A DNA stretch of 64,000 nt from Malachius bipustulatus. Its lineage: Eukaryota > Arthropoda > Insecta > Coleoptera > Melyridae. Location: NCBI GenBank assembly GCA_910589415.1, contig OU342634.1, positions 2,914,001 through 2,978,000 on the forward strand, given 5' to 3'. This document shows positions 22,514 to 33,624 of this stretch, piece after piece. Made by a program: the position numbers and the translations under genes. Each line of letters starts with the position of its first letter. The stretch's first letter is position 1. The notes under the pieces were generated by a model. That model made no database searches, was not told the origin of the DNA, and saw only the letters and a program-made list of their open reading frames with translations.

Positions 22514-24383
22514 CGAAACCATACACGGATCTTCCCTCGCTACCCCACCGCATCGCTTCCCTCACCACTTCTTATTGGTAAATAAATGCATTTTACTCTA
22601 TTTTGCTTGAATTTAACCTATCTACTTATGAACTTTCTGGTTTTCTTCGAATTCGCTTTATTTGACTCTCGTTTGAGAACTCATCAGAACTATTAGAAGA
22701 ACTTACAAAACATTTATAAACGCCGACAATTTAACTTGGTGCAAGAGTAGTAAAGAAATTTAAAAATCCCATACCACCTAGGTACCTATCATTCATCCAA
22801 CAGGATATAATCAGTTCACAAACCTCCCAACTTAATGACATGTGATGTGAGTAATGTGTAAAAGTTGTCAAACCTATACACTCGATCGTTACACACCACA
22901 CTATTGTGGAACACTATCCTGAAATTTTTCGGAATTAAAAATATCCAGTCATATAATTCTTTTAAAAAAATTCGTAAAGTTGTGAACTTTGATCTGTTAA
23001 TTTGCTCTTTGGGACCGTTTTTTTCACCGATAAAGAGTTTCTAAAAAACAGTGGTATCAACTCAAATTCTTATAGGTAGAAGAGGAGCAGGAATAGGCAC
23101 CAAAAATATCTATACTCTGAACTCAACTCTGAGAGTAAAACAGATCCTCGTGAATTCAAAGGAAAAACATACTAAGCCAGCCAAAATGTCCCACAAATAT
23201 AAAATTCGGACCAAATATTAAAATTGGTATCACAGAGGGTAGTTTCGCTATTTGTCATAATAAGAAAATATACATACAAATAAGAATAAATACAATTGAA
23301 CCGTTACTGAAGTTAAAAAAAAAATACAAAACCAACATGATAAGTTCTCAAAAAGTCCTACCTACCTACCTACCCAATCATTTTTCTGAAAACGGAATTT
23401 ACCTCCAAATCTTGACAGAAGTAGGTAACCTACCTAAAATTAGGAAATAAATATGAAGCAGAAAATGGAGCAGAAAACTTTTGCTATCAGAAATATACCT
23501 ACTTAATTGTCATTAAGATGATTTCGAGAGAATTCCAATAATTATGACTTTGTGACGGATGATTATAAGAGGCCCTAATTAATAAAATCCAATTATTCGA
23601 CAGTTCAACCCTCTCCAGGGACCCCCGTCATCATTGTCGGACAGCACAATAACTTCTTAAGGGGGAAAAAAATTGATTAATTTCAAATATTTTACTGAAG
23701 AAAAAGGATAGTTTAATATTAAATATTTGGTCCAAGATTTGGTCATTATACCTATTGGATAGCGGCCACTCGCACTCAGACATCCTATATCTCGTTCTAT
23801 ACATATTACATTTACACTCTAGGAGTAGCATGGTACCGGTGAAAGTCTGTGGAAATTGGTAACAAGGGGAAATATTTGCTTCGCTATAACTGTAATTAAT
23901 TACAGTTACAGAAAAAAATTGCCCATCTCGAATGGCCCATTAGTTTGGGAAACAAATCGTTCTCTTGGGCAAGTTTTACCCTCCCCCCCCAGCCCACTAT
24001 TCGCTACATGGTCCACTTAAGACTAAATGTCATTTCAACAAAAAAATAAAAATATTTTTTTGCAGTTTTCTAGTGTGAGGTCAAGATAGTCTCTGGTTTT
24101 GGTAGTCTCAACCAAAAAAAAAAAAAGAAAATGTTAGTGTAATATTGAATCGGTGTCACGGTGTCTTGCAATAATTAAAAAAAAAAGGGAATTTTTTCTC
24201 AACTATTCGGCTTTTGAACACTCCTAAAAGAATGAACATTCCATTCCAACTCATTTTCACGAAATTAAACAATGACAGCAATCCCCAAGAACAGTTTTAA
24301 ACGAAACACGAGCAACCAGGTGACCAGGTATACTTTCTTTCGACTATAATGGTAGGCAGGTATTACCTACATACTTTGAAGTC
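22514..24383. other. Intron-like stretch without genes
   Basis: AT-rich with scattered GTAGGTACC words and poly-A runs. A short C-rich run lies at about 23980-23993. No repeat pair or coding similarity was seen. Confidence 0.45.
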
Positions 24384-25665
24384 ATTCATGCGATCTTAGA
24401 GCTCAAACCAAATTGATGAATGAAACTACTCGAGCAAAAAAGTCTACTTCCTGCTTAATCCTGCTGATTGGTATTTGGTAAAATAGGTAGAATGCAGAAA
24501 AGCTCATTTTGTCAACGTCAATTTACAAGTAAAAAAAAAAAACAGAATTCTATTCTATTTCATATAGTTTTTTTCAAACATTAAGTTTTTTTTCAGCGTA
24601 AATTATATCAGCGTTATTTTTTTCTTTTTTAAAAGCGACTAATCCCAGCATAAAAATTGAATGTTAATTAAAAGTTAAAAAGCCTATATCGAGGCCTATA
24701 TTATAGGTAGAAAGTAAGTAAATAAAAAATTATAATTAACCCCTAACTACCGGGGGGAGGGGGAAAATGGGATCCAATTTCACTCAATATTTGACTAATT
24801 TGAAAAGGTAATTCATGTTTATTAAGTTTTCCTGCTTGAATAGAGACAGACGACAATCTATCAACCCAAAGATTCGTTTCAGAACGAAACAATCAATGAC
24901 AGAACAACCGCTTTCTTCCACCACTTACACGTCATTCATAAGAACCTGAATCCAACCAGACGTATGAATGAAGCAAACTCGAGCAAAAATTCACCTCCTT
25001 TCTCTGATCGCAATGAATTTCTGATGACGATTAGGTACCCGCAAACGCAAGTAGGTACCTATTTTAAAACGAAAATTAGACTGGTCAGAAATTTACGAAC
25101 CTCAAGACCAGTTTCACATTCCGAAACCTACTCAAAAACAACAACTTTTTACTAACGTTACATCATCATTCATGCGAACCTGAAACAAACCAGAGATGAA
25201 TGAAATAACTCGAACTTGTGCAAAAAATTCGACCTTCCTCTCATCGGAACGAGTATCTAGAGTGTTTTGAGACTCGCGTCGTAAAATGAGAAGTTTGGAA
25301 GTTTTCGCCGCCATAGATCGTTCAACAGCGAGAATAAAGGTATCTTTTCTTTTCTCGTTTAACCGGCATTTTTGAAACCGGGAATCAAGAGACAACAGGA
25401 CCACTTTCTTTTGTTCGGTTTGTTCGGGTATTATAATACTACCTACATCTAGTAGCTGAGTAAACGTCAAGCTTAATGAAAACACGACCTTGTTTTCCTT
25501 CTCACGAACGGAGTTCTTTTTATCATCGATCGACAAAAATCTAAAGACGTTTCACAAAAACAATTTGGGAAGCGAGATGACATGGAAAATTGTGGCACCA
25601 ACCGGACCATGAATGAAACACGACTGGGAATAATTTAATTCGACCTTCCTCTGGCAAGAGCGGAT
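24384..25665. repeat. Degenerate interspersed units near the sprouty 5' region
   Basis: Four related blocks occur at about 24384, 24933, 25167 and 25592. Each includes most of: CATTCATGCGAACCTGAA, CAAACCAGA, GATGAATGAA, ACTCGAGCAAAAA and TTCGACCTTCCTCT. The spacings are about 550, 235 and 425 bp. Between them, CCACTTTCTT-type words also recur. This looks like an old tandem array of about 230-280-bp units. A minus-strand frame (25132-25536) that spans two units is probably not a gene. Confidence 0.5.
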
Positions 25666-26159
25666 TTATTTCTGAAACCGTAGGTGCCTCCTATATTTTT
25701 AGGGAATGGTTGGTTTCCTCGACGGTACGAGAGGGGCCTGCATAAACCGGAAGTTGGGTTAAGATCCCGTCGGATGAATGAGAAATTGCGTTGGGGCCGC
25801 CCATTCATGCATTCTTGGAAAGTCACCGGCACCCACACACGTACTCGACGGTGGCACGGCGAGGTCGCGACACAAATACACCACATCGGACTCCATATGG
25901 CCCAAAACACATCCACAGAACTCACTTGGGCTCTTGCACAGTCGTTGAACCCATTTCCGGAGTTCCACTTAACCTCCAATGCCTCGTCGACGTGCACCAT
26001 TCGCCTCTGCTGCTGCTGGCGCCTAGCATTTTAACCACAACTGTTTCACTACACCATCGCGGTTAACTGTATAGTTACCGTATTATTAATAATTATTCCC
26101 TTTCCTGGAACCACACCGTTTCACTGGGCACGCACTTTGAATCGTACAACACCCCGCAA

Positions 26160-26400
26160 ACTCCTTTACACCTGGAATAATCCTTGTATCTCGCCTTTGG
26201 ACGCGATTCTAAACCAGGATGGCAGCGCGACGACGTGAATTGCACTGGAATCTAGTCGGCCAGGGACTGAAGCGGCGCGGGTCGGAGAGTAGGCGATGGG
26301 AGTACAGTGGCGCCCTCCGCGGACAGCGCGAGAACCAGCGTGCAGCGTGTCCTCTCGCTTAGTCACAGAAAATATATGCCTCTATCCTTGTCTGGCGCTG
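26160..26400 (-). promoter_or_regulatory. Candidate sprouty promoter and 5'-UTR exon
   Basis: The stretch 25640-26400 is a second GC-rich island with many CpGs, in the same orientation as sprouty. On the minus strand there is an initiator-like TTCAGTC near 26268, an imperfect DPE (AATTC where RGWYV is expected, one mismatch) at +28, and about 95 nt later a 5' splice site CCAG/GTGTAAAG near 26174. Splicing this to the acceptor before 13428 would give a non-coding first exon and a 12.7-kb intron. The whole link is inference, and the island could instead serve an unrelated gene to the right. Confidence 0.35.
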
Positions 26401-27901
26401 GTTTGGGTTTTTATGAATGAGAGTTGGCTTTATAGCGCAGAAAGCAGCCATTATGAATGAACATTGAAGGAAACGGCGCGCCAACCATTCGCAATGATGC
26501 TATGTTGCCAAACTCTTCCGTCATTCATACTATGTAACTTCTTCTCCATGGGTTTGGTTTTTCTATCAATGAGAATCGAATACGAATAGTGCAATGGGAT
26601 TTCGTCCTCCTGGATAAACGCATGTTCTCCATTATGAGCACTATTAAGTGACTAGTGACTTACTTAACAAGTTTGATTTCAAATGATCAAAAGTAACTTA
26701 GGTTTAAGAAAAGGTAGCGTATAATACCTCACTGAAGTCGGTATTTTAGGTAGGTAGGTACATTGGCGTCATAAAACATTCATGTTACCTAATTCTCTTT
26801 TTACTTACAAAGCATAGAGCAACGATATCATTTGTCAACTCACTTTTCACACAAATTCTTTTTTCCAGACGTTGAGCAAGAAACAGCGCTTTTAATAAAA
26901 AAACTTAGACTGCAAAAGACTCAAAAAGCTGATTAGTTTAGATGCGAAAGATTAATTGCGACATGTGAAATTTATCACTGTATTATGTGACCAGAAGCAA
27001 CGTTGGCAATACATTTTTTTGTTTTTTTCAATATACCAAAATACAAGGAGTTGTATTTACAGGACAGCAGTAAATAATCATCCCCCGGTCTCGTTAAAAG
27101 ACTGATTTTTTTTTTATATTTCATTTCTTTTGTGGATACTTAATAACTGTATTTCTTAACAAAAAATTGTATAACTTGCTGGGTACTTTGTTACACATTT
27201 TTCAACAAACGTAAATTTATTTGTCTTGCATTTCAAACCAATTAATAACTTGCCATTCTTTTGGAAAAAGTATACCTTATGAACAAACTATGCATTGTTG
27301 AAATTTAATTTTAATGCCATGTTAATTTTTTCTGTGTTCGAGTGAGTCTTCCATTATTTATTTGCATCATGCATGACAGCTTGATGGTTTTCATGAATGA
27401 AGCAATAGTTTATATACCGAACTGAATGACAACACTGTAATATACATTACAATAATACTCTTCAAAGAAAGCAGGCAATAACAACGTATGCCAATTTTAA
27501 TACCCACATTTCGTTTTATGCAATTTCTCCTCGCTTTTATTATGTGCAACCGGCGCTACCATTCATATAATATTTACTGGTGAAAGTAAATCTTATATTC
27601 ATTAAATTTTCATTACGCATTGAACTCGAAACAAACTATGGTGACCTTTGCAATAATAATTACTGAAATCATGAAGGCCTATGAAGTAGATGCAGAATAA
27701 AACAAAATTTTATCTGCTAAGTATAAAAAAAGAAGAAAAAATTCTTCAACGAGTGGAGAATAACGAAGAATGGTATATGAAACGACTCTTGAAACGAAAA
27801 AATAAAAAAAATTCGATCTGAATTTTTATTTTTTGGGGTATAACTCTACTAATAAATAATTAAATTACTGACATTTTAGTTTTTAAGAATCAAACTTTTT
27901 A
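26401..27901. other. Intergenic stretch
   Basis: Starts with moderately GC-rich DNA that still carries ATGAATGA words, then becomes AT-rich. No gene or repeat structure was recognised. Confidence 0.4.
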
Positions 27902-28167
27902 CCATAGAATAAAGTGCCTTTTGTGTAGCAAATAGGGGACGAAAAGATATTTTTAATAGTTGTCTTTGTCTTAGAATCGACATTCAGGCCTCTGTAGGTA
28001 GCAAATTTCGAAATCATTGGCCAATTATGATTTTAATTTCTTTAATGGTTTTTTCGTAAATGAAACAATTTTATTTTTAACAAAGACTCGAAAAATTAAA
28101 ACCCATAGCTGGCCGATGATTTTGAAATTTGCTACCTATGTTACATAAAAGGCACTTCACTCCATAG
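27902..28167. mobile_element. Very small palindromic element (~265 bp)
   Basis: The ends pair as CCATAGAATAAAGTGCCTTTTGTGTA and, reversed from the right, CTATGGAGTGAAGTGCCTTTTATGTA. An inner pair, GTAGGTAGCAAATTTCGAAA (about 27996) and its inverse (about 28120-28140), continues the palindrome. It is MITE-sized and non-coding. Confidence 0.65.
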
Positions 28168-30000
28168 AACAATAGTTTTTTTGGAATTTTCCAAAGCATA
28201 GGTACCTACTTGATGTTTTAAAGGAAAATTAAGTTAGAAAGTCTTAAAACCAAGCAAGGATGAAACTCAAAAAATAATTAAAATAGAGACTTCATCTTTC
28301 ATAAGAGTCACTATTTTGAATGATATTGAAAGACCAACATGAATGAAAAAAAAATGTTTTGTACCTACGCCAGACATAGCAGTGGAGTCAAAGATTTTTA
28401 CTTCGGATAACTTGGCGGAAGAGGTAACTTTTTTCTGAACATTTGTGAGGACAACATATAAACATATAAACAACATATAAAAAGTTACCAACCATAGAGC
28501 CATAGCTTACCTACTTATTTATTCAACAATATAAGAAGTTGAATATTCAATTGTTTACTTATGGAGTATTTAAAAAAAATAATTTTTCAATAAATTGACA
28601 TTCGAAAGAATAGGAAATTTTACATAAAAAATATATTTAAAGTTATTTTCTAAAATGAAAATTGTAAGCTGCAGAATTTTTTTCTAACACCCAAAAATCG
28701 GAAATAGGGCGCGCGGTCATGAGCGCACTGCACTAAATTCTTTTGATCTAGTTTATCAAATTGAGCTCAAGAAAATCTAAATGAGAAAACAATCTTGCAG
28801 CTAATAGTGAAAAAATATATTTACGAGAATATTATATGACGCATACAAAGTAGAATTTTAAACAAAATCAATTAAATATCTGCCATTTTTTAAATTCTTA
28901 CAATGGACATCTGAAACTTTCACAGTTCACTCTTGAAAAGACACTTAAAAAGTGAGTGATATTATAAAATTTCTTTTAGTGGGAATTACGTGAAATTCAT
29001 TGTTAAATAAACTTTAATAACTGAAAGATTTTTTTTGCTTTGCCTAACGAAAATATTTTTATAATAAGACCTTGAAAAAGTAGGTTTTCCAATTATGAAA
29101 ATCAGTTGACCTATTGGCGTAGTTAATATTCATGAATCGAAAAAAAATTGTTTTCGGCAATACAGCCGCTCACCTGGACTCTGCCTGCGATACTTAACCA
29201 AAAGTAAGAGGACAGAGAGAATTTTATGTCGAGATATTGAAAAATTTAGTTTTTTTGCATTATCGTTATAGCCGTATTGAATATGTAATTTAAAAAAAAT
29301 TAAAATATTAAAATATTGGATTCGCCATTTTGAAATTATAATTTTTCTAACAATGCATCTTGTTGAGCGATCTCCAAAACCTTTAATGTATTATTAATTT
29401 GAGTAAGATTGTGTTGAAATTGATTGATTTATTTAAAATATTTCGAAAAAATCTTCTCTATTGTTAAAAAAACAATTTTTGCTATAAGACATTTCAAACT
29501 GTTTTTTTTTTTATTCAATTCTTCTGCTAATTATTCCGAAATAATGCATTTTTTTAAGCTATAATTTGACTCCACTAACAGTGGTGTTTTGGTATTCCGT
29601 ATACAAGGTCACCACTTTCACGTCTTTGAAAGGAGGCGACTTTGAAGTGGCGAGGTGGTGAAACAGAAATTGCAGATTTCTACTTTCCGTTCTGACTTAG
29701 AAGGGAGAAAATGCTACCAAAGGGAAGCAAACAGTATTTTACCAAAAAGTAATTCACCAAAAAGTACGTTACTAATTTATTTCAGAAAACTTCCCTTGTA
29801 ATCAAACGCTGTATTGATTTGAGATGGCGAGAAGTGCTTTCAAAAACGTGAAGACTAACGGAAAATAATTGAGAATGGTAGTTAGAACTGAAGTACGGAG
29901 ATGCTACTTATTCTGGGTTGTTATTGAGAGCTGAAGCCTGGACAATTACCAAATTGGAAGAAATAATCAACACTATAAAAAGAAGAAAATTGAACTAACT
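28168..30000. other. AT-rich stretch without genes
   Basis: No coding similarity. Near 29590-29660 a short stretch is GC-richer (GGTCACCACTTTCACGTC and, inverted, GACTTTGAAGTGGCGAGGTGG), a weak local hairpin only. Confidence 0.4.
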
Positions 30001-31078
30001 TTTCCTACCCACGCCACTGGCTTTATAATAGAAATAATGGAAATTTTATTGCATTACCTCGAATTTAAAATAATTTTCTTCCAAAATTGTTAATTTGGAT
30101 GGAAGCTGTTTTTTCTATTTTGTTTACACAAGGATTAAAAAATTGCCATTTTTTCTAAAATTCGAAAAGTCGCCATTTCGGAACGGCTCGACCGATTTTA
30201 CTTAAATACGGTACCAGACCACTTCTTGTAGATATCTTACTCCTACAAAAACTTTTCAAAACAAAAATTTCAACTCCCTAGATTGAAAACTGCGACCAGA
30301 AATCGTGCCTCATGTACAGTTTTTTTTTTCAATTTGAAGGGACGCGATTGATAGAAGTAGCGCGACTTTAGGAAATTTCATTAACGAAAATCAAACGTTA
30401 ATCCAAAGTTTCACAAGGGTACAAAATTTCGTTCACTAATCTTGAAAGATGAAGCTACAAGAGCGTATGTAGAATTTTAGAGAAATAAACATTATGTCAA
30501 AAAAATCAATGTCTCCGCCATTTTTATTATTTGCTTCTTGAAATTTTTGAAGGTAAAAGGTTATTAGTATAGTTGTCTACTGTAAAAATTCCAGTTCAAT
30601 TTCTACAAAAATGTATACTCATAGGTAAACAGCTCGGTAAACAGTTATAGAAATTTAGACAATTTTACTCTTTTCCTATCCACGCCACTGGCTTATTAAT
30701 AGAAATAATGCAAATTTTATTGCACTCAAATCTAAAATAATTTTCTTCCAATCCTGTCAATTTTATTTCAGTGTTTTTTTACCATCTTGTTCATACAGGG
30801 GTTCAAAAAATAGTCAATTTTCCGAAAATTCAAACGGCCGCCATTTTGAAACGGCTTGGCCGATTTTGCTCAAGTGCAATACCAGAGACCACTCCTTGTA
30901 GACATCCTACTCCCACAAAAATTTCAGCCCCCTAGATTGAAAACTGCGACCAGACACCGTGCATCATGGACCAGATTTTTTGAATTTTGAAAGGTGTCCT
31001 AACGTTATTCCAAAGTTGTACAAGAGTAAAAAATTTCGTTCACTGGTCTTGAAAGATACAACTACAGGAGCGTTTTTA
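30001..31078. repeat. Two tandem direct copies of a ~480-bp unit
   Basis: 30001-30478 and 30671-31078 are diverged direct copies in the same order. Shared blocks include TATCCACGCCACTGGCTT, ATAATTTTCTTCCAA, CTAGATTGAAAACTGCGACCAGA and AAAATTTCGTTCACT. The period is about 670 bp. The first copy carries an extra stretch near 30350-30410. There is no protein. It may be a duplicated non-coding element or the remains of a longer satellite. Confidence 0.75.
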
Positions 31079-31179
31079 AAATCGAAATTTCCCTATTTTG
31101 GAGAAATTATATCGTTGGCAGGTGAATTTTGGAAAACCACTTTTTTATGATCTGGGGGTTATGATCGGTGGACATTTGA

Positions 31180-31350
31180 TGAGTTTGGGTGATTTTCGAA
31201 AAGTGGTGTCGACTCGCCATAGAGGGTAAGGTGAAGGGAAGCAGAGGACCGAGAAGACGATGCACGTCCTGGGTGAAAAATCTGAGCGCAAAAACACTAT
31301 AGTAGTTCCCTTCACAACAGCAGTAGATGAATGGAGTAAAATGAAATTTT
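31180..31350 (+). pseudogene. 3' tail of a LINE reverse-transcriptase ORF
   Basis: The frame IEGKVKGSRGPRRRCTSW followed by VKNLSAKTL, then stops and AVDEWSKMKF, matches the well-known C-terminal tail of many insect LINE ORF2 proteins (the 'EGKR.RGR...SW..NLR' pattern followed by '...AVDR..W..M'). Only this end is present; the upstream RT is missing. It directly abuts the TIR element at 31364. Confidence 0.6.
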
Positions 31351-31363
31351 AAATTATCTCAAG

Positions 31364-31862
31364 AATGGTCGGTGAAGACAGCAGAGACATCGACGTTTCA
31401 CATATTTTCAGCTCATCAGTCTGGCATATCACCAAGCAAACCATGAGAGCAGCGAGTCAAACGAAGATCCCGTGGCATCGAAAACATCGTGTAACGGTGT
31501 CATCTAGTGACAGATTCTCCCAGAGACTGAGACTCTCCCAGAGACTGAGATTCTCCCAGAGAAATCTGTAATGCATCATACACTATCCTTAAATTCTTGT
31601 GAAGTGATAAATTACAGATTTCTCTAAGAGAATACCTGGCTTACAACATGAAAGTAGTACAAGTAGTAGTGGCTAGATGTTACCATGCCACGACATGCAG
31701 GATCTATTCATACGTATAGGTCGTTTTGTAGGCTGGTAGGTTACGTATAGGCTGCCTTTGTTTCACATATGCACTCCTCCCACGGTGTGCTTGGCGATAT
31801 GTCAGACTGATGAGATGGAAGTGACCATTGAAACATCGATGTATCTGTCTTCACCGACCATT
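31364..31862. mobile_element. TIR element (~500 bp), MITE-like
   Basis: The ends AATGGTCGGTGAAGACAG and, reversed, AATGGTCGGTGAAGACAG are identical for 18 bp and stay similar for about 90 bp (CATCGA.GTTTCA, CTCATCAGTCTG.CATATC.CCAAGC). A second inner hairpin pairs AGAGAAATCTGTAAT with its inverse ATTACAGATTTCTCT. A run of CAGAGACTGAGA.TCTCC units sits in the left half. It has no transposase. Confidence 0.82.
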
Positions 31863-32074
31863 TGAGGTGCTCCTATATCTCGGAAACTATTATTGATCAT
31901 AGAGCCTCAAATTAAAAATTTTCCAAACATCAGTGACCACGTGAAATGAAATATTTTTAAGATGGCCTTATTTCAGCAAATACCGAAAGCTGTTAAGCTG
32001 TGGGCTACAATTAGTGGGCCCGCTTTATAGACCCATGCATATGACAATCAAATAGTAACCCCCCCCCCCCCTAT
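31863..32074. other. Short spacer between two elements
   Basis: Unremarkable sequence ending in a run of about 14 C residues (32059-32070) directly before the transposon terminus. Confidence 0.4.
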
Positions 32075-33624
32075 ACAGGTGTCTCGTAATTAGGGTGCAA
32101 TACTGAAACAGCAGATCCTATTTTCAAAAATATGAAAAAAAGTTCCTATAAAAATAGGTCGAGAAATGCTTAGTAAGGGGGCTACAGCCCCCGAAAGGGG
32201 AGCCCATGAAGATGGTTTTCATTTAAATCTCCGAACCCGTTGAAGATAGAAAAGTGAAATTTTGTGAATTTATCAAACTTTTTATGGCCAATAAGACGCA
32301 ATTACAACAATTTTAAAATTTCTATTAGGGCGGTCAGATAGGTGGAGAGTGAGGTTAAGACCACCCTAACTTTTTTTGTACGTACCTCGTTCCAGGATTT
32401 GATATCAGATTATAAAATGTTGAAGATTTTTACACAAAAAAGGTCGTCTGGTTGAATGTCGATAACATGCACCGTTTTCGCTTAAAATCGATTTGAAAAT
32501 TACCTTGCATGGCATAAAAATTCATAATGAAACACAACTAGAGAAAAATATTCAACATAGACCATGGATCACGGGATGTAATAAGTGACAGGTTGTTTGA
32601 AAATTGTGTTTCACACTAATTAAATAGAAGAAAAGAAAATTTATTGAGTACTGTTTTGTAAAAATGGAACATTTCACAAACCAAGAGCTGGCTGACATGC
32701 ACTTCGTGTATGGATTCTGCAATGGTCGTGCTCTGACGGCTGAGTATGAATACCGACGACGATTTCCAAACCGAAGAGCTCCTACACGTCAAAAAATGTT
32801 CACCCGCATACGTCAACGTTTAACAGAAAATGGCAATTTAAGACGTGCTCGCGGTCAGGGGAGGCCTCATTATAGGAATCATGCAGTTGAAAATAATGTT
32901 CGACGAAAATCCGCGATTAGTATGACGGAAAATCTTCCAACGTAGATTTTCGGTGAATTTATGGGCTGGAATAATAGGAGATCAACTAATTGGTTAAATA
33001 GACCTCCCCAATCGTCTTAATGCGAATGGTTACGTGAACTTTCTCGAAAACAATCTCGGTGAACTATTGAAAGATGTTCCGTTGAATTGAGAAACATCAT
33101 GTGGTATCAGCATGATGGGGCGCCAGCTCATTATGCGTTGACCAAAATGGAAATCATTTTAAGCAGTTGCTCAAGTAAAAAAAAAACTGACCAGAAACTT
33201 TTTCTCTAGTTGCGTTTAATTTTCATGCCATGTAAACGGTGTATGTTATCAAAATTCAACAAGACGACCTTTTTTGTGTAAAAAACTTAGCCTTTCATAA
33301 TCTCATATCAAATCCTGGCACGAGATACGTACAAAAAAAGAACCTCACTCTTCACCTATCTGACTCCCCCTAATGGAAATTTAAAAATTGTTGTAATTGC
33401 ATCTTATTGGCCATAAAAAGTTTGACAAATTCCCAAAATTTCACTTTTCTATCTTGAACGGGTTCGGAGATATTAAAGAAAAATCATCTTCTTGGTCTCC
33501 CTTTTCGGGGACTGTAGCCCCCTTAGGAATCATTTCTCGACCTATTTTTATAGGAACTTTTTTTCATATTTTTGAAAATAGAATCTGCTGTTTTAGTATT
33601 GCACGCTAATTACGGGACAGCCTG
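32075..33624 (+). mobile_element. DNA transposon with ~450-bp inverted repeats and a dead transposase
   Basis: Left end CAGGTGTCTCGTAATTAGGG and reversed right end CAGGCTGTCCCGTAATTAGC, flanked by TA on both sides, which fits the TA target duplication of the Tc1/mariner superfamily. The inverted repeats continue for about 430-490 bp (32075-32560 and 33195-33624), through AACAGCAGATTCTATTTTC, GGGCTACAG.CCCC and CATGGCATAAAA. The unique middle holds the broken transposase at 32664-33170. The family is an insect DDE element with a DUF4817-type N-terminal domain. Its ends resemble the TACAGGGTGT termini seen on other elements here. Confidence 0.85.
32664..33170 (+). pseudogene. Decayed transposase: DUF4817-like N-terminus and part of the DDE domain
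   Basis: An ATG at 32664 opens 93 codons. MEHFTNQELADMHFVYGFCN, then RRRFPNRRAPTR and IRQRLTENGNL, are the helix-turn-helix 'DUF4817' pattern of insect transposases. After the stop at 32946 the frame shifts and the DDE part appears as WAGIIGDQLIG (stop), LPNRLNANGYVNFLENNL, GELLKDVPLN (stop), then in another frame MWYQHDGAPAHYAL, which contains the second catalytic aspartate (HDGAPAH). The stretch from the end of the HTH to WAGIIGD, including the first catalytic aspartate, is deleted, and nothing remains after the second motif. It is a pseudogene with an internal deletion, frameshifts and stops. Confidence 0.82.

Noticed and set aside
25132..25536. 134-codon minus-strand frame
   Set aside because: It spans the degenerate repeat units and has no early ATG, so it is more likely repeat-derived than a gene.
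25635..26034. Overlapping ~120-codon frames on both strands in the GC-rich island
   Set aside because: Both strands are open because of GC content. No domain on either; better explained as a promoter/5'-UTR region.
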